A stretch of DNA of 10,718 nucleotides from Candidatus Bathyarchaeota archaeon (GCA_018396615.1 JAGTQT010000030.1:4910-15627); one strand, 5' to 3'. Numbered from the stretch's first letter, positions 1-6,545 are shown. Made by a program: numbers and translations. The notes: generated by a model from the letters alone, not told the origin.

Positions 1-597
1 TATTTGTTTGTAAAATTCCTGCGCCTCGCGTATTGTCCTCTGTCCTATTGTGCGTTTAAGCTGTTTTTCTCTGTCTAAGGCAAGAATAGCTGTGCCTTCT
101 ATTCCCGCGCTCTTGGTCATAAGCAATTTATCTCCTTTCTCGGCTCCGCCTGCCGTAACATACTTTCCTTTAGCTGCTATTCCAATCGCAGATCCCACAA
201 CAATGGGATTGAAGAGTCTTGGAGCGGTTTCGCAGTGTCCTCCAATAATCGCCATTCCCAAAGTCTTCGCTGCTGTGTCCATTTGAGTGCTTATTGTCTC
301 AACCATGTTTCTGTCTGCTCTTTCCGGGAGCATTATGCACGAGAGCAGGAAAGCGGGTTCGACTCCGAAGGTTGCCACATCGTTTGCGTTAACGTTCACT
401 GCTAGCCATCCTATTCGCTCTACTGCACCCGTGATGGGGTCGGTGGAAACAATTAGCGAATATCCGCCAATGTCCAAGACTGCGCCATCAAACCCTGCAA
501 GCGGTCCTAGAGCCACTTCCTTGCGTTTAGCACCAAGATGTCTAAAGACAACGTTTTCAAGCAGTTCTTTCGGAATTTTCCCCGGAGGTAAGCTCAT
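1..597 (-). CDS. AIR synthase/HypE-like family protein, C-terminus cut by window edge
   Basis: The minus frame is open from 597 through base 1, giving the first 199 residues; the C-terminal half lies outside. It resembles the PurM/HypE/ThiL superfamily of ATP-binding enzymes. Visible family signs are S51-T-D-P-I-T-G in the first strand region, V68-N-V-N-A-N-D followed by VATFG, the G119-G-H-C-E loop, and TKSAGIEGTAIL at about 161-172, which matches the HypE-type motif after the linker. The exact substrate cannot be read from this half; archaeal genomes carry several such paralogues besides true HypE, ThiL and PurM. The ATG at 597 is chosen because the protein then begins MSLPPGKIPKELL, as relatives do. 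An in-frame ATG at 618, adding MLSDDLA, is equally possible; it lies 10 bases after the upstream transporter gene. No strong ribosome site is visible for either, consistent with translation coupled to the upstream gene. Confidence 0.85.
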   Translation of the reverse strand, partial: MSLPPGKIPKELLENVVFRHLGAKRKEVALGPLAGFDGAVLDIGGYSLIVSTDPITGAVERIGWLAVNVNANDVATFGVEPAFLLSCIMLPERADRNMVETISTQMDTAAKTLGMAIIGGHCETAPRLFNPIVVGSAIGIAAKGKYVTAGGAEKGDKLLMTKSAGIEGTAILALDREKQLKRTIGQRTIREAQEFYKQI

Positions 598-628
598 GGC
601 AAGATCATCTGAGAGCATAATTGTGGCT

Positions 629-1162
629 TCAGCTTTTAAGCTGTGGGAAGACAAGTGAAACTATTCCCGCGATGGGTACTGCAACAATGATGCCAATCAG
701 CATTTGCACGATGTTGAAGGGGATCTCTGACAAGGCTGCCGCCATGGAGTAACCGAGCACTATCTGCTCGTACAAGAAGTATCCTGCAACCATTTCAAGT
801 CCTCCAACAGTTGTTGCGGCAATGGAGCTTAAGATCTGGTTTGCGTTTCTTTTGGCTAGTGATGATTTCAAAAATCCTATGATTGCTCCTTCCAAGCCTT
901 TTATCACCAGCGTTCCAAGGGCAAACTGAGGCGCCAGCATAATGTCTGCTGCAGAGGCGCCTATGCCTCCAGAAACTGCGCCTACGTATGGTCCAAAAAG
1001 TAGTGCTGCGATGTAGATGACTGTTTCTCCTAGGTTAAAGTAGCCGGAGGTTGCTGGTATGCTTATGACAAAGATTACGGTTGCTGCGCATACGAGGGCT
1101 GCGAAGATTGTTGCGGTTGCAAGTTGCAGAGCAACGTGTGACTGTTTTTTTTGAGATGCCGT
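629..1162 (-). CDS. ECF transporter S component (substrate-binding membrane subunit), apparent ACG start
   Basis: This is a predicted integral membrane protein of 177 residues if started at 1162, with about six hydrophobic segments. It has features typical of ECF-family S components: a GYFNLGETVIYIAALLFGP segment at about 40-58, a glycine-rich GAVSGGIGASAAD stretch, TLVIKGLEGAIIGFL, and a late SEIPFNIVQMLIGII helix. Such subunits bind a vitamin or similar small molecule and need an EcfA/EcfT energising module, which is not in this window; the substrate is not predictable. The frame is open from 629 up to the hydrolase stop at 1202-1204, but contains no ATG, GTG or TTG upstream of 940. Starting at the ATG at 940 would delete the first two helices. 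An ACG at 1160-1162 sits 7 bases after GAGGG (1170-1174) and would give M-A-S-Q-K-K-Q followed by helix 1. It may be a rare non-standard start, a mutated ATG, or a sequence error. Confidence 0.8.
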   Translation of the reverse strand, partial: TASQKKQSHVALQLATATIFAALVCAATVIFVISIPATSGYFNLGETVIYIAALLFGPYVGAVSGGIGASAADIMLAPQFALGTLVIKGLEGAIIGFLKSSLAKRNANQILSSIAATTVGGLEMVAGYFLYEQIVLGYSMAAALSEIPFNIVQMLIGIIVAVPIAGIVSLVFPQLKS

Positions 1163-1201
1163 TTTGTTTCCCTCTATCCTTTCTCGGACGACGTGCTTAT
1201 T

Positions 1202-1927
1202 CTATTTTTGGCTAAAAAGCCTCTGAAAGTTATCGTAGAATATTTTTCTTTTGATCTTGTTGGAGACTTCGCTGGCTTCTACTATGCTTTTCTGTGTTGG
1301 AAACCGGTAGTATGGAATATCAGATCCAAACAGTATCCTGTTTTCGTCTATATCAGCGGCTAGTTCGATAAAGTTTGGCAGCGTGCCTGAAGTTTCAACG
1401 TAGACGTTTTCGCATTCCTTCATAACACTTAGACAGCCTTCCCTTAGATGTGCTAGAATCATCGGCAGCTTAGAGTATTTTCTAGCGGTTTTCGCTACAA
1501 GACCCGGAGACGAGAAACCATCTCCTGTATGAATTAGGATGAGAAGATTTAGCTCGTTGACTTTTTTGAAGAACTTGTCAAAGAAGTTGTGGTCGGGTCT
1601 GAAGCATTCAACCATGGGATGCAATTTAAGCCCTGAAAGGTGCAGCTTGTTTTTTATTCTTTGCAGTTCTGTTATGGCGTCTTCTCTTCTGGGGTCAACG
1701 CGCCCGAACCCGACAAGTCTTCGAGGATGCTTCGCAACGCTTTTCGCGATGTAGTTGTTCATCTCTGGGTACTTGTCGCCAACGTTTGGGTTAGGAAAAA
1801 CGATGGCTCGCTCTACCTTGTGCTTGTCTAAGAGGCATATGAGTTCCTCCACGTGTATGGTCGGGTTCATGTAAGGCTGCCATGGACCAGAGTCTCCTAA
1901 GTGAACGTGTGCATCACAGATGTTCAT
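1202..1927 (-). CDS. Amidohydrolase-2 family metal-dependent hydrolase (TIM barrel)
   Basis: A 241-residue predicted cytoplasmic hydrolase or decarboxylase of the amidohydrolase-related superfamily (Amidohydro_2 type). Metal-site residues are visible in order: D5-A-H7-V-H9 at the end of strand 1, K101-L-H103-P in the middle, H133-T-G-D, A159-H160-L-R-E, and G201-S-D203-I-P-Y near the end. The spacing fits a compact TIM barrel with one or two metal ions. Members act on diverse carboxylates, lactones and amides, so the substrate is unknown. The ATG at 1927 begins right before the DAHVHLG motif; GAGG lies about 11 bases upstream. It is the first gene of a probable minus-strand operon with the ECF S component and AIRS-like protein, which suggests, by inference only, that it processes a compound related to the transported one. 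It ends in TAG, in the same frame as the next gene. Confidence 0.86.
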   Translation of the reverse strand: MNICDAHVHLGDSGPWQPYMNPTIHVEELICLLDKHKVERAIVFPNPNVGDKYPEMNNYIAKSVAKHPRRLVGFGRVDPRREDAITELQRIKNKLHLSGLKLHPMVECFRPDHNFFDKFFKKVNELNLLILIHTGDGFSSPGLVAKTARKYSKLPMILAHLREGCLSVMKECENVYVETSGTLPNFIELAADIDENRILFGSDIPYYRFPTQKSIVEASEVSNKIKRKIFYDNFQRLFSQK

Positions 1928-1963
1928 AGCCTATCTTTCCTCAAAGCTAGTTCAGTTGACACA

Positions 1964-1977
1964 TCCCTTTTTTAGAC
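1964..1977 (-). promoter_or_regulatory. Candidate TATA-box promoter for the hydrolase-transporter operon
   Basis: Read on the minus strand this is GTCTAAAAAAGGG. A start of transcription about 25 bases downstream would fall near 1948, leaving a leader of about 20 bases that still contains the GAGG before the ATG at 1927. Assigned by position and AT-rich character only. Confidence 0.35.
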
Positions 1978-2014
1978 TTTGCATCCTGCTCTAGTGGCCT
2001 TGGGCACGGCGGAT

Positions 2015-2029
2015 GGGAAAGCCTAAATG
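2015..2029 (+). promoter_or_regulatory. Candidate BRE/TATA promoter for the TPR gene
   Basis: GGGAAAGCCTAAATG resembles a purine-rich BRE followed by an archaeal TATA element. Its centre lies about 50 bases before the ATG at 2073, predicting a leader of about 20-25 bases. It is divergent from the hydrolase promoter in the 145-base intergenic gap. Confidence 0.4.
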
Positions 2030-2072
2030 CCAGCATGTTGCTGATAGATAGCCAACTAAGAGTTGAAAAAGC

Positions 2073-2456
2073 ATGAGTCAACCTAAAGAGAAAGAAGATC
2101 CAGTCAAGATCCATAAAGAAGCAAACACGCTTTTCGAGACAGGCAAGTACAAGGAAGCAATGGAGAAAGCTGTCAGAGCGTCAGAACTGTATTTGAAGGC
2201 AAACAACTTCTTTGACTCTACATCGATGCTCTACAGGGCTGGCGAATGCGCGTTTGCATCAAAGGACTACGAGAAGGCTGCCGAATACTTTGCCAAGTCC
2301 GCGGAGCTGTCTTTTCAGAAAGGCTTCGACCGCTACGGTGTAAGCGCGTTGGAATATGCTAGGGACTGCTACAAGGCGCTAAAGAAAGAAGACAAGGTTA
2401 AAGAAGCGGAAAAGAAGATCAAGGAAATGAAAGCCAAGCTGGAAGCGTCCTTCTAG
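2073..2456 (+). CDS. Small TPR-repeat protein
   Basis: A 127-residue soluble helical protein made of tetratricopeptide-like repeats. The helix pairs are visible as KEANTLFETGKYKEAMEKA (about 15-33), then YRAGECAFASKDYEKAAEYF (about 60-79) with the typical G-x-x-x-A and Y-x-x-A spacing, and YARDCYKALKKEDKVKEAEKK (about 97-117). The C-terminal helix is strongly charged. TPR units form a groove for protein partners, so this is probably a scaffold or adaptor; no catalytic domain is attached. It has no signal peptide or membrane segment. It appears to be transcribed alone: it has its own upstream TATA-like element, and oligo-T tracts follow the stop before the DNA ligase promoter. The ATG at 2073 is the natural start; the ribosome site before it is weak. 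Confidence 0.85.
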   Translation: MSQPKEKEDPVKIHKEANTLFETGKYKEAMEKAVRASELYLKANNFFDSTSMLYRAGECAFASKDYEKAAEYFAKSAELSFQKGFDRYGVSALEYARDCYKALKKEDKVKEAEKKIKEMKAKLEASF

Positions 2457-2464
2457 GATGGGTC

Positions 2465-2488
2465 TTTTTTCTTAACCAACCTCTTTTT
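2465..2488 (+). terminator. Oligo-T terminator after the TPR gene
   Basis: A run of six T (2465-2470) and a run of five T (2484-2488) directly follow the TPR stop codon. Archaeal RNA polymerase terminates at such T tracts without needing a hairpin. They separate the TPR gene from the ligase promoter. Confidence 0.5.
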
Positions 2489-2495
2489 CCGATAA

Positions 2496-2507
2496 CCAAT
2501 TTAAAGG
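2496..2507 (+). promoter_or_regulatory. Candidate TATA-box promoter for DNA ligase
   Basis: CCAATTTAAAGG is a good match to an archaeal TATA element. Transcription would start near 2527, leaving a leader of about 25 bases that includes AAAGGT before the ATG at 2553. Confidence 0.5.
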
Positions 2508-2552
2508 CGTCTCTATTCATAAGCTGCTTAGGGATCGGTTAAAGGTTGAAAC

Positions 2553-4247
2553 ATGCCTACTTTATTCAAGACGCTTGCTGAGCTAGGCGAAAAACTGGAA
2601 GCCACCAAGAAAAGACTGCTTATGATAGATCTCGTTTCCAGCTTTCTGCAAAACCTCGAAGCCGACGAAATCGAGCCCGCGGTCTCCATGCTGCTCGGTA
2701 GACCTTTCCCGAAATGGAGCCAGCGAACCTTAGAGGTCAGCTGGACAACGCTGCACAGCGTGATCTTGCGCATTACTGGAAGTGACTGGAACAGTTTTCT
2801 AAAGGTTTTCAACGAGACTGGGGACGCGGGTTCAGCTACGATGGCGATTTTCGAGAAAAGCAAAAGCAAGAAGCAAGCGGTGCTTTTTGAAAAAGCGTTA
2901 ACCATAGCAGAGGTCAGACGAAGCTTTGAGGCGATCTCTGAGACCTCTGGGCATGGCTCTAGAGAAAGGAAGGAACGCCAAATAGCAGTATTATTAAGCT
3001 CAGCCTCACCGCTGGAAGCCAAATACCTAGTAAAAATTTTCATAGGCGAAACGCGCACAGGCTTCCATGAAGGGCTGATGGAGCAAGCCGTGGCTAAAGC
3101 CTTTCAGATACCGCCCGAGCTTGTGCAGAAGGCAGGCATGATCATCGGCGACATCGGAGAAGTCGCCTCCATAGCTAGAACCCAAGGCAGAGAAGCCTTG
3201 GCGCACGTGAAATTCAGGGTATTTAGACCGGTGGATCTTATGCTGGCTCAGATGGCTAATGATGTGGCTGAAGCCTTAAGGGAGCATGGAGGCGTTTCAG
3301 CTTTCGAGTACAAGTATGATGGTGCAAGGGTTCAAATTCACAAGCATAAAGACGAGATCAAGATTTTCAGCCGCCGTCTCTCTGAGGCAACTGGGAGCCT
3401 GCCTGAAGTTGTGGAGGAAGTGAAAGCAAACATAAAGGCAGAAGAGGTTATCCTTGAGGGAGAAGTTGTCGCGGTTGATCGAGAGGGTCACCCTATACCT
3501 TTTCAGCATCTGATGCGCAGGTTTCGAAGGGTGCACGCGGTGGAGGACATGGCGGAAGAGGTTCCTCTGAAACTATACTTATTTGATATTCTCTACCTCA
3601 ACGGGGAGAGCCTTGTTTCGCAGCCGTATACTAGGCGGAGACAGATTTTAGCAGAAAACGCTGGAGAAATACCGCTGACAGCTATGAAGACGATTGATAA
3701 CGTTCAGGAAGCTGAGGCGTTTATGAAGGATGCTTTGGACGCTGGGCATGAGGGGCTTATGGCAAAGAAGCCTGACAGCGTGTACGCTGTGGGCGTGAGG
3801 GGTAAGCGGTGGCTGAAGATAAAGCCTGTTCTTGAGCCTTTGGACTTGGTCATAGTGGGCGCGGAGCAGGGTTATGGTAGACGGTTTAACTGGCTTTCGG
3901 ACTACTATCTTGCTGCCCGTGACTCTGAAACTGGCGAGTTTTTGACGGTTGGGAAGACCTTTAAGGGTTTAACCGATGCCGAGATTATCGAGATGACACG
4001 GCGGCTTAAAGAAATAACTGTAGACGAGAAGCCGAGGAGGGTGAATGTGATTCCGAAGATTGTTGTTGAGGTTGCGTACAACGAGATTCAGAAAAGCCCT
4101 AAATACAGGTGCGGCATGGCTTTGCGGTTTGCGCGGATAACCCGCATAAGAGATGATAAGACTCCGGAGCAAGCGGATACTATACAGAGGGTTAGAGAAA
4201 TTTATGAAAGGCAGTTCCTGAAAAAAGGCAGATATACGGCTGGCTGA
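2553..4247 (+). CDS. lig: ATP-dependent DNA ligase (archaeal LigB type)
   Basis: A complete 564-residue ligase, the usual length for the archaeal family. It seals nicks in DNA during replication and repair by forming enzyme-AMP and then DNA-AMP. The N-terminal DNA-binding domain spans about 1-215. Nucleotidyltransferase motifs are intact: motif I E252-Y-K254-Y-D-G-A-R with K254 as the adenylated lysine, motif Ia F272-S-R-R-L, LEGEVVA at 301-307, motif III around LYLFDILYLNG (341-351), motif IV H399-E400-G-L-M, and motif V W420-L-K-I-K-P. The C-terminal OB domain continues with FLTVGKTFKGLTD and ends in RFARITRIRDDK. The ATG at 2553 is preceded by AAAGGT. An E1-like gene starts 34 bases after the stop, so the two are probably co-transcribed. 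Nothing is missing or broken. Confidence 0.97.
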   Translation: MPTLFKTLAELGEKLEATKKRLLMIDLVSSFLQNLEADEIEPAVSMLLGRPFPKWSQRTLEVSWTTLHSVILRITGSDWNSFLKVFNETGDAGSATMAIFEKSKSKKQAVLFEKALTIAEVRRSFEAISETSGHGSRERKERQIAVLLSSASPLEAKYLVKIFIGETRTGFHEGLMEQAVAKAFQIPPELVQKAGMIIGDIGEVASIARTQGREALAHVKFRVFRPVDLMLAQMANDVAEALREHGGVSAFEYKYDGARVQIHKHKDEIKIFSRRLSEATGSLPEVVEEVKANIKAEEVILEGEVVAVDREGHPIPFQHLMRRFRRVHAVEDMAEEVPLKLYLFDILYLNGESLVSQPYTRRRQILAENAGEIPLTAMKTIDNVQEAEAFMKDALDAGHEGLMAKKPDSVYAVGVRGKRWLKIKPVLEPLDLVIVGAEQGYGRRFNWLSDYYLAARDSETGEFLTVGKTFKGLTDAEIIEMTRRLKEITVDEKPRRVNVIPKIVVEVAYNEIQKSPKYRCGMALRFARITRIRDDKTPEQADTIQRVREIYERQFLKKGRYTAG

Positions 4248-4281
4248 CAAAGATTACACCGCCAGCCGAGGAGAAATCGAG

Positions 4282-5322
4282 TTGCCGAAGTCTCTTAAAC
4301 CATCTTTCAGCGAATTCTACAGCCGCCAAACCATCATGAAAGAACTCGGCGTGAAAGGACAAAGAAAGCTCGCCCAATCAAAAGTCGCAGTAGTCGGACT
4401 TGGTGGACTAGGCACAGTTTCCTCTCTTTACCTAGCTCTCGCCGGCATAGGACATCTGCGCTTAATAGACCAAGACACGGTGGAACTCCGTAACCTGCAT
4501 AGGCAAATTCTGTACACGATTGAGGAGTTGGGCTATCCAAAGGTCGAAGTAGCTGTACGTAAACTGCAAACGGCAAACCCGCTGGTGCGTGCTGAGCCTG
4601 TTCCAGAGAACTTGAACAGCGCTAACGTGGAGCGGCTTCTCAAAGGAGTAGACTGTGTGGTTGATGGGCTGGATAATATGAGGACGCGTTACGTGGTTAA
4701 CCGAGCCTGCGCGCGGCTACGGGTTCCATACGTTTTCGGCGCCGCCATAGGAGTCGAAGGAAGCCTCTCAGTTTTCGCTCCACCTAAAACCGCATGCCTA
4801 GAATGCTTCTTTCCCAACGTAGAAGACGCCAACCTGCAAACATGCGACATCCGCGGCGTGATCGGCGCAACCCCCGGCATCATAGGCTCCATGCAGGCAA
4901 TGGAAACCGTAAAGGTGCTTACCGGCATGGGCACTTCGCTTGCGGGCAAGCTTATGATCTGCGATTTCAGCGACATGTACTTTACAACGATCGACATCCC
5001 GAGAAGAGAAGGTTGTGTGGCCTGCGGAGGAGCCACATCCACCGTGGAGAAAGGGGAGAAGCTTGCATGGCTTTGCGGGCATGATACTGTCAACATTAAT
5101 CCTGAAAAACCATTGAATGTAGATCTTGCTGAAGCCTGCGAGAAGATTAAAAGCAGCTTTAAGATGCGGCTTAGGTCGCAGCTTGTCATAGTGTTCGAGT
5201 ACAGGGGTCTGGAAATCAGCCTTTTTTCTAGTGGACGTATGCTGATAAAGAACATCGATGACGAGAAAGCTGCCTTAAAGGTTTACAAAGAAGTTATTAG
5301 GCAGCTTAAGTTGAACTCATAA
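4282..5322 (+). CDS. E1-like MoeB/ThiF/HesA-family adenylyltransferase with extra C-terminal domain
   Basis: A 346-residue ATP-dependent activating enzyme. The family adenylates the C-terminal glycine of ubiquitin-fold sulfur carriers (MoaD, ThiS, archaeal SAMPs) for molybdopterin, thiamine or tRNA thiolation, or for protein conjugation. Visible signs are S14-R-Q, the nucleotide loop G39-L-G-G-L-G (39-44), DQDTVELRNLHRQ (63-75), D128-G-L-D-N, the zinc pairs C172-x2-C175 and C245-x2-C248, and the crossover-loop cysteine C188 before GVIGATPGIIGSMQAMETVK-type sequence. Residues from about 258 form an extra domain starting LAWLCGHDTVNI and containing a GRMLIKNI segment, as found at the C-terminus of some Bacillus and archaeal ThiF/MoeB proteins. 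The start is TTG at 4282, favoured by GAGGAG 8 bases upstream. No MoaD/ThiS/SAMP gene is in the window, so its carrier is unknown. It is the second gene of a likely ligase operon. Confidence 0.93.
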   Translation: MPKSLKPSFSEFYSRQTIMKELGVKGQRKLAQSKVAVVGLGGLGTVSSLYLALAGIGHLRLIDQDTVELRNLHRQILYTIEELGYPKVEVAVRKLQTANPLVRAEPVPENLNSANVERLLKGVDCVVDGLDNMRTRYVVNRACARLRVPYVFGAAIGVEGSLSVFAPPKTACLECFFPNVEDANLQTCDIRGVIGATPGIIGSMQAMETVKVLTGMGTSLAGKLMICDFSDMYFTTIDIPRREGCVACGGATSTVEKGEKLAWLCGHDTVNINPEKPLNVDLAEACEKIKSSFKMRLRSQLVIVFEYRGLEISLFSSGRMLIKNIDDEKAALKVYKEVIRQLKLNS

Positions 5323-5323
5323 C

Positions 5324-5332
5324 GTTTATTAC
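5324..5332 (+). promoter_or_regulatory. Candidate TATA box for tRNA-Cys
   Basis: GTTTATTAC lies just behind the E1-like stop codon, and its centre is about 29 bases before the tRNA 5' end. The tRNA could therefore be transcribed from its own promoter with little or no leader. Confidence 0.45.
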
Positions 5333-5356
5333 AACCCTGAAATCTCTCATATCTAT

Positions 5357-5432
5357 GCTGGGGTGGCCGAACGGTTCAGGCGGCGGCCTGCAGAGCCGCT
5401 ACATGTGGGTTCAACTCCCTCCCCCAGCTCCA
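5357..5432 (+). tRNA. tRNA-Cys: tRNA-Cys (anticodon GCA), CCA encoded
   Basis: The cloverleaf can be folded by hand. The acceptor stem GCTGGGG (5357-5363) pairs with CCCCAGC (5422-5428), the D stem GCC/GGC is at 5366-5368/5379-5381, and the anticodon stem GCGGC (5383-5387) pairs with GCCGC (5395-5399). The loop CTGCAGA places GCA at 5390-5392, reading UGC/UGU cysteine codons. The T loop is TTCAACT (5410-5416). The discriminator base is T5429 (U73), a cysteine identity element, followed by encoded CCA. There is no intron. The T stem GTGGG/CCCTC has one U-U mismatch (5406 against 5420, positions 50:64). All other helices are fully paired. Confidence 0.95.
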
Positions 5433-5454
5433 CTTGGAAAACGGTTCTTTCGCT

Positions 5455-5461
5455 GTTTTTT
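5455..5461 (+). terminator. Oligo-T terminator downstream of tRNA-Cys
   Basis: A T run begins 22 bases after the tRNA 3' end, in the gap before the convergent sepF stop. This is the typical archaeal termination signal. Confidence 0.45.
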
Positions 5462-5514
5462 ATCAAAGAGGGTTGCTACGGAAAAGCAGTGAAACTGTGG
5501 TTCAGAGCGCGTCT

Positions 5515-5874
5515 TTAGGCTGCTGTGGGGAGAGGTTCGTTAACCACTGGCGTTTTCTCACGCCAAATCCTAACGTTCTGCGGGCATATGACAATTCTTT
5601 CTTCGCCCAGTCTTGCAATGTCGCCCCCAATGGTCTCGGCAAAGGCAGATAACTCGTTCACCGCCTGCTTGACGTCTTCAATGCTTTTGCTTGCAAGAGG
5701 CGTAACCCTCAAAATCAGTATGTGTCCAGCCTTCACTTCGTTCTTTACAGCTTCCAAGTCTGACAGTTCGCGGAGAGGCATAGCCTTAAGGTATATTTTG
5801 CCAGAGGCACCCTTCGCTTCAGCCTCTTTTTCCTCCTTTTTGGGTTTGCGGAGTATTCCGCCTAATCCTGGCAA
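5515..5874 (-). CDS. sepF: Archaeal SepF cell-division protein (FtsZ membrane anchor)
   Basis: A 119-residue protein matching the SepF/DUF552 family. In archaea SepF binds FtsZ and tethers it to the membrane at the division site. The N-terminus (LPGLGGILRKPKK) is short, glycine-rich and basic, consistent with an amphipathic membrane-targeting segment, followed by an acidic/alanine linker to about 25. The core is recognisable from KIYLKAMPLRELSDLEAVKN (26-45), HILILRVTPLA, SIEDVKQAVNELSAF, and IGGDIARLGEERIVICP near 82-98. The start is TTG at 5872-5874, preceded by an AGGAG-containing site; there is no in-frame ATG that keeps the targeting segment. No ftsZ is in the window. Its upstream region contains an inverted repeat that overlaps a TATA candidate. 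Confidence 0.9.
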   Translation of the reverse strand: MPGLGGILRKPKKEEKEAEAKGASGKIYLKAMPLRELSDLEAVKNEVKAGHILILRVTPLASKSIEDVKQAVNELSAFAETIGGDIARLGEERIVICPQNVRIWREKTPVVNEPLPTAA

Positions 5875-5894
5875 ACTTCTCCTCTCAATACTGC

Positions 5895-5955
5895 TTTATT
5901 TTACGTTTCTAGAGTTTAAGCGTTTCTTAACTCTACGTCTGAATTTATAGAATAG
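5895..5955 (-). promoter_or_regulatory. sepF upstream region with TATA candidates
   Basis: Three AT-rich elements on the minus strand could serve as TATA boxes: around 5895-5904, 5912-5922 (CGCTTAAACTC) and 5942-5953 (TCTATAAATTC). The middle one predicts a leader of about 18 bases that retains the ribosome site. It is embedded in an inverted repeat. Confidence 0.35.
5910..5935. repeat. Bulged inverted repeat overlapping the sepF promoter
   Basis: TAGAGTTTAAG (5910-5920) and CTTAACTCTA (5926-5935) form a 10-base-pair inverted repeat with a single unpaired T (one of 5915-5917) and a 5-base spacer. It covers the TTTAAG element proposed as TATA box, so it could be a regulator-binding site. Seen by eye; function is unproven. 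Confidence 0.5.
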
Positions 5956-6002
5956 ATTTGACTATTAAAGGATTTTATGAATTCCAAATCCATATAAAGG
6001 CT

Positions 6003-6515
6003 CTACCGGCCTGCTGCGACGGTCTCTTTAAGGATTTTCCAGAGTTTGTCGCCTACGAAATGCAGGTTTCTGACCACGACGCCTTGGGTGACGCCTTCTG
6101 CCTCGCTTTTGTCGTATAGGCTTTCGCCTACAGCCAGCAGTTTTCCATGTTTCTCATCGAGAACGGAAGCAATATAGCCCTTTCTCAGTTCTCCCTCAAA
6201 CCGCACGATGCCCGGCGCCATCACGTGTGCCCCATTGCAGATGTAGGGAACTGCCCCCATGTCTATGACGACTTTGGGCAACGATTTCAGAATTTCGTCA
6301 GCTACCAGCGTAGGAAAAATGTCTTTGTCGACTCTGGCGAGTAACGGCTTGCCATTGACAAGGAAGAGTTCAGCAAACTCTGTGTTGACACGCTCGATTT
6401 TTGCTTTTGACCCGATGAGCTTTTCGATTTCTAGCTTGAGTTTTTCTGAGGCTTGTATTAGAATGGTTTTTGCCTCTTTTTCTCTTACGTAGGCTCTGGT
6501 GTATGTTGCGGGCAT
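6003..6515 (-). CDS. PUA-domain RNA-binding protein, archaeal MCT-1/Tma20 homologue
   Basis: A 170-residue protein with a pre-PUA N-terminal domain (about 1-80) and a PUA domain (about 82-158). The hallmark is PKVVIDMGAVPYICNGAHVM at 80-99 followed by APGIV, the conserved entry to the PUA fold in MCT-1/Tma20 and archaeal relatives; GKLLAVGESL and EGVTQGVVVRNLHFVGDKLW complete it. Eukaryotic MCT-1 binds the small ribosomal subunit with DENR and helps recycle or re-initiate. The archaeal function is less clear but probably also ribosome or tRNA binding. The ATG at 6515 is used; there is no strong ribosome site before it, and a TATA-like element about 35 bases upstream suggests a very short leader. 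It lies upstream of sepF on the same strand with a 128-base gap, so sepF may have its own promoter. Confidence 0.88.
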   Translation of the reverse strand: MPATYTRAYVREKEAKTILIQASEKLKLEIEKLIGSKAKIERVNTEFAELFLVNGKPLLARVDKDIFPTLVADEILKSLPKVVIDMGAVPYICNGAHVMAPGIVRFEGELRKGYIASVLDEKHGKLLAVGESLYDKSEAEGVTQGVVVRNLHFVGDKLWKILKETVAAGR

Positions 6516-6545
6516 GGGGCTGCTACTCTTCTTTCTCTTTTCTGG

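Noticed and set aside
287..658. 123-codon plus frame at the left end
   Set aside because: Opposite to the AIRS-like protein, which has recognisable family motifs; no independent support.
1202..1204. Pyrrolysine readthrough at the hydrolase stop
   Set aside because: TAG is used as a normal stop in at least four other genes in the window, so readthrough is unlikely; kept only as a low-interest note.
2528..3058. Long open frame (176 codons) on the minus strand across the ligase N-terminus
   Set aside because: It lies wholly antisense to the intact DNA ligase, resembles no family and has no promoter or ribosome site; it is a shadow frame.
4689..5255. 188-codon minus frame across the E1-like gene
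   Set aside because: Antisense to a gene with full MoeB/ThiF motifs; composition is that of a reverse-frame shadow.
5370..5445. AACGGTTC occurring inside the tRNA and again just downstream (possible integration direct repeat)
   Set aside because: Only eight bases, the first copy is in the D loop rather than the tRNA 3' end, and no integrase gene is nearby; most likely coincidence.
5525..5950. 141-codon plus frame antisense to sepF
   Set aside because: sepF motifs on the minus strand are clear; the plus frame has no family features.
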